Assembly (NCBI RefSeq): GCF_039537265.1 | Contig: NZ_BAABAE010000003.1 | Location: 744,001 to 808,000, forward strand | DNA: 64,000 nt | From: Terrimesophilobacter bigeumensis | GTDB taxonomy: Bacteria > Actinomycetota > Actinomycetes > Actinomycetales > Microbacteriaceae | Direction of reading: 5' to 3' | Shown here: one piece after another, positions 58,361-64,000 of the stretch | Layout of the letters: the number at the start of each line of letters is the position of its first letter | How positions within the stretch are numbered: position 1 is the stretch's first letter | Translations under genes and position numbers: made by a program | Notes under the pieces: generated by a model | Seen by the model: only the letters and a program-made list of their open reading frames with translations | What the model was told of the DNA's origin: nothing | Database searches by the model: none

Positions 58361-58361
58361 C

Positions 58362-59348
58362 ATGAGCACGACCGCCATCGCGAAGCCGAGCATCTGGTCG
58401 CGCCTTCCGCTCGTGCATCAGCTCAGGCAGAGTGTCGGCTGGCAGCGCGGCATGCTCGTCGGCGGACTCGTCATCATCGTCGTGTTCCTGCTCACTGCAG
58501 CGCTGGCGCCGTGGCTGGCCCCCTTCAGTTTCGACCAGTTGCGGGACGAGAGCGGGACCTTCGGCGCCCAGCTCCCCCCGAACGCCCAGCACCTGCTCGG
58601 CACGACGGTGGGCGGCTACGATGTGCTCTCCCGTGTCATCTGGGGGTCCCAGACGGCGGTGCTCGTCATCGTCGTGGCGGTGCTGCTGTCGATCTTCGCC
58701 GGCGTGCTGCTGGGGCTCGTCTCCGGCTATTTCGGGGGCTGGCTCGACCGCGTGCTCGTCGTCATCTGCGACGCGATCTACGCCTTCCCGTCGCTCCTTC
58801 TCGCGATCGTCATGTCGATCGTGCTCTCCGGGGGCAAGTCGAGCCTGTTCTTCGGCATCCTCGCCGCCGCGATCTCGATCACGGTCGTGTTCATCCCGCA
58901 GTACTTCCGCGTCATCCGCTCGGAGACCGTGCGGATCAAGGCGGAGGCCTTCGTCGAGTCGGCGAAGGTCATCGGGGCGAGCAACGCCCGCGTCATGTTC
59001 CGCCACGTGCTGCGCAACTCGACGAGGACGCTCCCGCTCATCCTGACCCTCAACGCGTCCGAGGCGATCCTGACGCTCGCCGGCCTCGGATTCCTCGGCT
59101 TCGGCATCGAACCGACCTCGGCTGCCGAGTGGGGCTTCGACCTCAACAAGTCGATCTCGGATGTCGCGGCCGGCATCTGGTGGACGTCGATCTTCCCCGG
59201 CACCGCCATCGTTCTCGTCGTGCTGGGCATCACGCTCGTCGGCGAGAGCCTCAACGATCTCGCCGATCCGCGCCTTCGGACCCGGCACCGGGCGATCGCG
59301 AGCTCCGCAGTTCCGACCGAGGTCGACGAGCTGGAGGAGGCACTGTGA
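58362..59348 (+). CDS. ABC transporter permease, DppC/OppC type
   Basis: A 328-residue permease of the second type. The N-terminal part has the OppC_N-type helix (RGMLVGGLVIIVVFLLTAALAPWLAPFSFDQL) and the characteristic LPPNAQHLLGTTVGGYDVLSRVIWGSQTAVLV. The coupling loop has VRIKAEAFVESAKVIGASNARVMFRHVLRNSTRTLPLIL, and the C-terminal GESLNDLADPRLRT is the family signature. Its stop overlaps the GTG of the ATPase gene by four bases. It probably pairs with the preceding DppB-type permease. Confidence 0.92.
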   Translation: MSTTAIAKPSIWSRLPLVHQLRQSVGWQRGMLVGGLVIIVVFLLTAALAPWLAPFSFDQLRDESGTFGAQLPPNAQHLLGTTVGGYDVLSRVIWGSQTAVLVIVVAVLLSIFAGVLLGLVSGYFGGWLDRVLVVICDAIYAFPSLLLAIVMSIVLSGGKSSLFFGILAAAISITVVFIPQYFRVIRSETVRIKAEAFVESAKVIGASNARVMFRHVLRNSTRTLPLILTLNASEAILTLAGLGFLGFGIEPTSAAEWGFDLNKSISDVAAGIWWTSIFPGTAIVLVVLGITLVGESLNDLADPRLRTRHRAIASSAVPTEVDELEEAL

Positions 59349-61078
59349 GCAGCCTGGTGAAGGGCGAGGAGGCCCTGCAGATCGATGGCCTCGGCGTCAC
59401 ATTCGCGACCGACGGGGGAGATGTCCGTGCGGTCGACGGCGTGAGCCTGTCGGTGCGCGCGGGCGAGGTGCTCGCGATCGTCGGCGAGAGCGGAAGCGGG
59501 AAGACCGTCACCGCCAAGACCATCCTCGGGCTGCTGCCGGAGACGGCGACGACCTCCGGGATGGTGCTCATCGGCCGCGACAACGTCATCGAGGTGTCGC
59601 ACGCGCGCCTGCGCGAGATCCGCGGCACCGGCGCCGCGATGGTGTTCCAGGAGCCGTCGACGGCGCTCAACCCGGTCTACACGGTCGGCTGGCAGATCAT
59701 CGAGGGACTCCGTGCTCACGCCAGAATCGGCCGCGCCGAGGCGCGGGCGAAGGCGATCGACATCATGACCCGCGTCGGCATCCCGGACGCCGAGCACCGC
59801 GTCGACTATTACCCGCACCAGTTCTCGGGCGGCCAGAAGCAGCGCATCGTCATCGCGATGGCGCTCGTGCTCGATCCTGAGCTCATCGTCGCCGACGAGC
59901 CGACCACCGCTCTCGACGTCACGGTGCAGGCCGAGATCCTCGATCTGCTGCGCCGCTGCCGCGACGAGTTCAGCACCGCGATCGTGCTCATCACCCACAA
60001 CATGGGTGTCGTCGCAGACCTTGCCGACCGCGTCGCGGTCATGTACCAGGGGCGCGTGGTCGAGGAGGCCGACGCGGTGAGCCTGTTCCACCGTCCGGAG
60101 CACGACTACACGAAGCGGCTGCTTGCCGCTGTGCCGTTCATCGGGGCCGGTACCGTGCGCACTCGCGAGCGTGCTGAGGAGCGCGCGGCCGAGAAGGCGT
60201 CCGAGCCTCTCGTCGTCGCCGAGGATCTCGTGATCGAGTATCCGGGGCGGCTCGGGCGCGGGGGCTTCCGCGCCGTCGACGGCGTGAGCTTCCAGATCGG
60301 CGCACGCGAGGTGCTCGGCCTCGTCGGCGAGAGCGGCTCGGGCAAGACGACGATCGGGCGGGCGATCGGCGGGCTCACGAAGATCACCGGCGGCTCTCTG
60401 CGCGTGCTCGGCCAGGAGCTGCTCGGCGTGCACGAGAGGGATTTCCGCCCACTCCGACATGACATCGGCTTCGTGTTCCAGGACCCGGCGACCAGCTTCA
60501 ACCCGCTCCTCACGATCGCCGAGTGCGTCGCCGAACCGCTCGTCGTCCACGGCAAGGCGAAGAATGCCGCCGAAGCACGGTCGCGCGTCGACGAACTCCT
60601 CGAGGCGGTGCAACTGCCGCACAGCTATGGCGACCGGTATCCGCACGAACTCTCCGGGGGGCAGCGCCAGCGCGCGAGCCTCGCCCGGGCCATCGCTCTC
60701 CAGCCGAAACTCCTCATCGCCGACGAGCCGACGAGCGCCCTCGACGTCTCGGTGCAGGCGCGCGTGCTCGAACTGTTCGCCGAACTGCAGCGAGAGTTCG
60801 GGTTCGCCGCCCTCTTCATCAGCCACGATCTCGCCGTCGTCGACCTGCTCGCCGACCGCATCGCGGTGCTGTTCAAGGGCAGGCTCGTGGAGGAGGGGAC
60901 CGGCGAGAAGGTGCTCGTCGCACCGAAGCATCCATACACCCAGCGGCTGCTCGCCTCGCTCCCGGTGCCGGATCCGGTGCTGCAGGCGAAGCGGCGCGAG
61001 GAACTTAAGAGACTGCGCGAGGTCGAGTCCGCCGGCCTGGACGTCACGGGGCTGGCAGGCACAGGGACGGACGGCTGA
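59345..61078 (+). CDS. fused two-domain ABC transporter ATPase (DppD-DppF type)
   Basis: A 577-residue protein with two complete nucleotide-binding domains, equivalent to the separate DppD and DppF. NBD1: Walker A GESGSGKT (47-54), signature FSGGQKQR, Walker B LIVADEPTTALDV, H-loop ITHNMGVV. NBD2 (from about residue 290): Walker A GESGSGKTT, signature LSGGQRQR, Walker B LLIADEPTSALDV, H-loop ISHDLAVV. Each is followed by the oligopeptide-type C-terminal HPYT tail (RPEHDYTKRLLAAVP; APKHPYTQRLLASLP). Fused ATPases of this type are common in Actinobacteria. It has both sites needed to drive import, so the extra ATPase that follows is surplus. Confidence 0.93.
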   Translation: MSSLVKGEEALQIDGLGVTFATDGGDVRAVDGVSLSVRAGEVLAIVGESGSGKTVTAKTILGLLPETATTSGMVLIGRDNVIEVSHARLREIRGTGAAMVFQEPSTALNPVYTVGWQIIEGLRAHARIGRAEARAKAIDIMTRVGIPDAEHRVDYYPHQFSGGQKQRIVIAMALVLDPELIVADEPTTALDVTVQAEILDLLRRCRDEFSTAIVLITHNMGVVADLADRVAVMYQGRVVEEADAVSLFHRPEHDYTKRLLAAVPFIGAGTVRTRERAEERAAEKASEPLVVAEDLVIEYPGRLGRGGFRAVDGVSFQIGAREVLGLVGESGSGKTTIGRAIGGLTKITGGSLRVLGQELLGVHERDFRPLRHDIGFVFQDPATSFNPLLTIAECVAEPLVVHGKAKNAAEARSRVDELLEAVQLPHSYGDRYPHELSGGQRQRASLARAIALQPKLLIADEPTSALDVSVQARVLELFAELQREFGFAALFISHDLAVVDLLADRIAVLFKGRLVEEGTGEKVLVAPKHPYTQRLLASLPVPDPVLQAKRREELKRLREVESAGLDVTGLAGTGTDG

Positions 61079-61079
61079 C

Positions 61080-61907
61080 ATGACCGAGCCGGTGGCTAAG
61101 GAGGTCGTCCGTGCCGACGACCTCTCCATCCACTATCGGTCGAGGGACGTGCGATCCCGCTGCCTCGCGGTGGCCGGCGTGAGTTTCGAGGTCGCCCCGG
61201 GGGAGATTCTCGGGATCGTCGGGGAATCCGGCTCCGGCAAATCGACCCTCGCTGCGGCGATCGCACTCCAGGCCGACTGGGGCGGGCAGGAGTCCGGACG
61301 TCCGGAGATCTGCGGAGGGTCCCTGAAGGTCTTCGGAACCGAGTTGCGCCGCATCGGGTCTCGTCGGCGGGACCGCCTGCAGCTCTCGGTCGGCTACCTG
61401 GCGCAGGATGGCGCGGAGCGCCTCGACGCGCGGCTCACGGTCGCCGAGAACGTGGCGGAGCCCATCTACTCACGGGACCGCCGGTTCAGTTCCCGCGAGG
61501 CCGGTATCGCCGTGGCCACGCTCATCGACTCGGTTCGCCTTCCGCTCGGGCTCATGAACCGATACCCCTTCGAGTTGAGCAGCGGCCAGCGGCAGAGGGT
61601 GGCGCTCGCCCGCTCCCTCATCCTCGGGCCGCGCCTCCTCGTCGCCGACGAGCCGACCCGCGGGGTCGACGTGACGGTGCGCACCGGGGTGCTGGATGTC
61701 ATCCGCGAGCTGCAGGCCGAGCACGAGTTCTCGGCCGTGATCGTGAGCAGCGACCTCGCCGTGACCTCCTACCTGGCCGAGCGCGTGGTGGTCATGAGCC
61801 GTGGAACGGTCGTCGGGCTTGGCCCCATCAATGGGGTACTCGCTGACCCGATTCATCCCTATCTGAAGGCCCTCGCGGCGTCGCGATTCGATACAGTCGG
61901 TGCATGA
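61080..61907 (+). CDS. third ABC ATPase of the operon, with H-loop His replaced by Ser
   Basis: A 275-residue oligopeptide-type nucleotide-binding protein. Walker A GESGSGKS (48-55), Q-loop around YLAQDGAE (Gln109), signature LSSGQRQR (166-173), Walker B LLVADEPT (187-193) and the tail HPYLKAL. Differences from its neighbours: the D-loop reads RGVD rather than SALD, and the H-loop reads IVSSDLAV, so Ser224 replaces the histidine that is needed for ATP hydrolysis in most ABC proteins. The signature also has Ser for the usual second Gly. It starts one base after the previous stop, so it is part of the operon. It may be a regulatory or weakly hydrolysing subunit, or a decaying duplicate. Confidence 0.88.
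   Translation: MTEPVAKEVVRADDLSIHYRSRDVRSRCLAVAGVSFEVAPGEILGIVGESGSGKSTLAAAIALQADWGGQESGRPEICGGSLKVFGTELRRIGSRRRDRLQLSVGYLAQDGAERLDARLTVAENVAEPIYSRDRRFSSREAGIAVATLIDSVRLPLGLMNRYPFELSSGQRQRVALARSLILGPRLLVADEPTRGVDVTVRTGVLDVIRELQAEHEFSAVIVSSDLAVTSYLAERVVVMSRGTVVGLGPINGVLADPIHPYLKALAASRFDTVGA
61892..61897 (+). promoter_or_regulatory. -10 box of the hydroxyacid dehydrogenase gene inside the ATPase gene
   Basis: TACAGT (61892-61897), six bases, ATG 61904, without a ribosome site. It lies in the last codons of the third ATPase gene. The dehydrogenase and lactonase may thus also be made from a separate leaderless transcript. Confidence 0.45.
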
Positions 61908-62911
61908 CATCGAGTGGGGGCTCGGTCCAGCACCGTGCAGTGCTGGCTTCCCCGCCTGAGGAGCTGCCGCCCGAACGGCGCCCGAGGCCGGGGCCGATCG
62001 CCGTGCTCCCCGAACCGGACGAGTTCTTCGTCACCGCTGTCCAGGAGGCCGGCGGCACCGTCGCACCGCTTTCGGCGGAGACCCGCGGCGTGATCTGGCT
62101 GTCCTACGCTCGCGCTGCCGAGTTCCCCGGAATCCTGGAGCGCTACCCCGGCATCGACTGGGTGCAGCTGCCGTGGGCCGGTGTCGACGCCTTCTCCGGC
62201 ATCCTCGCATCGACGGTGGGCCGGGATCGCCCGATCTGGACGAGTGCGAAGGGTGCCTACGCCGAACCGGTGGCGGAGCATGCCCTTGCCCTGACCCTCG
62301 CGCTCCTGCGCGCGCTGCCGACCCGCGTGGTTGCTCGCAGCTGGGGTCCTAAGATCGGCCGCTCGCTCTTCGGACTCGACGTCGTCATCGTGGGGGCCGG
62401 CGGCATCGCCGTCGAACTCCTCCGACTGCTGGAGCCGTTCCGCACGCGCGTGACCATTGTGAGGCGCACGGCCGAAACGATGCCGGGTGCCGACCGCACG
62501 GTCACGGCAGACCGGCTCCTCGAGGTGCTTCCGGATGCCGACGTGGTCATCGTGGCCGCCGCCATGACCGGGGGGACGGCGGGGCTTCTCGGCGCCGCCG
62601 AGTTCGCGGCTATGAAGCCGACCGCGATTCTCGTGAACGTGGCGCGAGGCGGGCTCGTCGACACGGATGCGCTGACCGACGCTCTCGCATCCGGAACCAT
62701 TGCCGGCGCTGGACTCGACGTGACCGACCCGGAGCCTCTGCCGGACGGGCATCCGCTCTGGTCGGAGCCTCGCGCTCTCATCACCTCGCATAGTGCCGAC
62801 ACGCCCGAAATGACCACGCCGCTGCTGGCCGAGAGGGTGAAGACTAACGTGCGAGCTTTCCTTGACCACGCGAGATTTGATGGGCTAGTAGACCCGGAGG
62901 CAGGCTATTGA
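61904..62911 (+). CDS. D-2-hydroxyacid dehydrogenase family protein
   Basis: A 335-residue NAD(P)-dependent enzyme of the D-isomer 2-hydroxyacid dehydrogenase family, which interconverts 2-oxo and D-2-hydroxy acids. The N-terminal catalytic part contains WVQLPWAGVDAF and KGAYAEPVAEHALALTLALLRAL. The nucleotide-binding domain has DVVIVGAGGIAVELLRLLEPFRTRVTIVRR (GxGGIA). Catalytic triad residues are Arg in NVARGGLVDTDAL, Glu in DVTDPEPLPDGHPLW and His in SHSADTPEM. The Arg at the end of the second strand (VRRT) suggests NADP preference. It overlaps the preceding ATPase by four bases and the following lactonase by four (TTGA). Substrate unknown; glyoxylate or hydroxypyruvate reductase-like activity is possible. 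Confidence 0.88.
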   Translation: MTSSGGSVQHRAVLASPPEELPPERRPRPGPIAVLPEPDEFFVTAVQEAGGTVAPLSAETRGVIWLSYARAAEFPGILERYPGIDWVQLPWAGVDAFSGILASTVGRDRPIWTSAKGAYAEPVAEHALALTLALLRALPTRVVARSWGPKIGRSLFGLDVVIVGAGGIAVELLRLLEPFRTRVTIVRRTAETMPGADRTVTADRLLEVLPDADVVIVAAAMTGGTAGLLGAAEFAAMKPTAILVNVARGGLVDTDALTDALASGTIAGAGLDVTDPEPLPDGHPLWSEPRALITSHSADTPEMTTPLLAERVKTNVRAFLDHARFDGLVDPEAGY

Positions 62912-63897
62912 CTCTGTTGTGGGTAGGTTCGTACACCGAGAACATGGGCGGGTTCTCCCGCGGGATCTCTGCCGTGCGGCTGACCGAGAAGGGCCTGCAA
63001 CTCCTCGGGCTCGGTGTGGTCGCCTCGTCGCCGTCCTATCTCATCCACGCGACGGTTCCTGGCGTCATCTACGCGGTCGATGAGGGCCTCGGCCGGGTGG
63101 AGGCGTTCCACCGCAAGAGCAAGGCTGCCAACCTCACCGTGATGGGTGGGCAGGCGACCTCGGGCAGCCTGCCGTGCCATCTGGCGGCGACGGCCGACTG
63201 GCTCTACGCGAGCAACTACCGCACCGGCCAGGTGGATGTCTTCCCACTCGACGCGCAGGGGTTCATCGGCCCGCTGCACCAGTCGCTCGTGTCGACGGGT
63301 AAGGGTCCGAAGCCCGAGCAGGACGGCCCGCATGCGCACTCGACGCTCGCCTTCGGCGACATGGCGATCACCGCCGACCTCGGAACCGACCGCGTCAACG
63401 TCTACCGTTGGCAGGATGCCGTACTCGGGCTCGAGTCCTCGCTCGAGCTGCCGGCTGGGACCGGGCCCCGCGACTTCGCGGTCTCGCCGGTCGCGGGCAA
63501 GATCTTTCTCCTCGGCGAGCTGGGCGGATCCGTGTTCGTGCTCGGAGGGGGACGGAATCTGCAGGTTCTCAAGGCCGGGGAGGCGGGGGCGGCGCCGGGC
63601 GATCACGCTGCGGGTCTCGTCGTCGACCCGACCGGACGGTTCCTGTACACCGCCCTGCGCGGCTCGAACCGCATCGTCGCGATCGACGCGAACACGCTTC
63701 AGCCGATCGCCGACCTGCCGAGTGGCGGAGACACCCCGCGCGGCCTCTGCATCGTCGGGAACCTGCTGCTCGTCGCGAACCAGAAGTCCGGGACGATCGC
63801 CGCGTTCCAGCTCGACCCGCAGTCCGGTGTGCCGATCATGGTGGGCACACCGCTCTTCGTCGACTCGCCGACCTGCCTGCTTCCGGACTTCTCCTGA
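62908..63897 (+). CDS. beta-propeller lactonase (6-phosphogluconolactonase YbhE-like)
   Basis: A 329-residue seven-bladed beta-propeller protein of the lactonase family. Typical features are the N-terminal WVGSYTENMGGFSRGISAVRLTEKGLQ, the PSYLIHATVPGVIYAVDEGLGRVEAF strand, LYASNYRTGQVDVFPLDAQG, the diagnostic GPHAHSTLAFGD with Ca2+/active-site histidines, and repeats such as LYTALRGSNRIVAI and LLVANQKSGTIAAFQLD. No signal peptide, so it is cytosolic. The TTG start overlaps the dehydrogenase stop by four bases. The family includes 6-phosphogluconolactonases and other sugar lactonases. Coupling with a hydroxyacid dehydrogenase suggests a sugar-acid/lactone pathway, but the substrate is unknown. 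Confidence 0.88.
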   Translation: MTLLWVGSYTENMGGFSRGISAVRLTEKGLQLLGLGVVASSPSYLIHATVPGVIYAVDEGLGRVEAFHRKSKAANLTVMGGQATSGSLPCHLAATADWLYASNYRTGQVDVFPLDAQGFIGPLHQSLVSTGKGPKPEQDGPHAHSTLAFGDMAITADLGTDRVNVYRWQDAVLGLESSLELPAGTGPRDFAVSPVAGKIFLLGELGGSVFVLGGGRNLQVLKAGEAGAAPGDHAAGLVVDPTGRFLYTALRGSNRIVAIDANTLQPIADLPSGGDTPRGLCIVGNLLLVANQKSGTIAAFQLDPQSGVPIMVGTPLFVDSPTCLLPDFS

Positions 63898-63947
63898 ACG
63901 GCCGACCCGTGGCGGGGAGCGCACCGCCGATGGGCTCCTGCATTCTT

Positions 63948-63956
63948 TGCTAAAGT
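63948..63956 (+). promoter_or_regulatory. extended -10 promoter of the tRNA gene
   Basis: TGCTAAAGT, a TGN-extended -10 box (TAAAGT at 63951-63956), 18 bases before the first base of the tRNA. No -35 matches. Confidence 0.4.
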
Positions 63957-63974
63957 GACTAGCTGAATCGCCAA

Positions 63975-64000
63975 TCCTCGATAGCTCAATTGGCAGAGCA
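63975..64000 (+). tRNA. tRNA 5' part (probably tRNA-Asn), cut by window edge
   Basis: TCCTCGA (acceptor 5' strand), TA, then the D arm GCTC-AATTGGCA-GAGC, 26 bases visible. This is the canonical start of a bacterial tRNA, and TCCTCGATAGCTCAATTGG is the usual beginning of actinobacterial tRNA-Asn. The anticodon is outside the window, so the amino acid is not shown by the sequence. Confidence 0.75.

Overview
The window is high-G+C DNA, by eye about two thirds G+C, with dense genes, many GTG and TTG starts and 1-4 base start/stop overlaps. Gene content and order point to an actinobacterium of the Micrococcales, most likely a Microbacteriaceae member. The markers are hrcA-dnaJ-rsmE-HIT-phoH-ybeY-corC-era, leuA, recO-uppS, a single-chain glyS, dusB-dgt-dnaG and comEA-comEC-holA/rpsT/lepA/hemW. 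The genus assignment is inference. It is ordinary chromosome: I recognise no prophage, insertion sequence, CRISPR array, integron or named defence island. No gene-free stretch exceeds about 220 bases.

Bases 1-8.9 kb are mostly minus-strand accessory metabolism: a FUSC-type exporter cut by the window edge, a small membrane protein, an AlkZ-like winged-helix protein coupled to a GH15 glycosidase, a divergent Zwf-type G6P dehydrogenase, a stand-alone LigD polymerase domain, an iron permease and siderophore-interacting protein pair, and an App1-type phosphatase. From 9.0 to 13.1 kb a TetR regulator precedes a four-gene osmoprotectant (OpuC/Yeh-type) ABC importer. From 13.1 to 16.1 kb lie DedA and the divergent pabC/pabB pair. 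From 16.2 to 30 kb are leuS, comEA-comEC-holA, rpsT, a DUF5655 protein, lepA, a DUF1990 protein, a large acyl-CoA dehydrogenase and hemW. Two DUF4870 paralogues follow.

From 31.1 to 38.2 kb is a long stress, ribosome and RNA-maturation cluster headed by a CIRCE operator and hrcA-dnaJ. Then come a shortened LuxR/AAA regulator, a lipoprotein HtrA-like protease, a small lipoprotein, and leuA preceded by a leader peptide with four leucine codons and a hairpin. From 43.5 to 55.3 kb lie a flavin/PNPOx protein, recO-uppS, a class V aminotransferase, glyS, an SDR dehydrogenase with an operator-like palindrome, a DsbA-family oxidoreductase with a tiny Cys-rich partner ORF, a frameshifted ybaK, and dusB-dgt-dnaG. 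The window ends with a family-5 (peptide-type) ABC importer that has two permeases, a fused double ATPase and a third ATPase lacking the H-loop histidine, then a D-2-hydroxyacid dehydrogenase, a beta-propeller lactonase and the 5' end of a tRNA (probably Asn).

Two themes recur outside the genes. First, many start codons lie exactly 6-7 bases after a TANNNT -10 box with no Shine-Dalgarno sequence (zwf, pabB, pabC, comEA, acyl-CoA dehydrogenase, HIT, recO, dnaG, the hydroxyacid dehydrogenase and the leu leader peptide), the architecture of leaderless transcripts. Second, long palindromes sit at gene ends, and one lies in frame inside pabB. I did not find a clearly new large system. The best leads are the leaderless leucine attenuator, the in-frame palindrome in pabB, the ABC importer with a degenerate third ATPase, and the DsbA-coupled micro-ORF.
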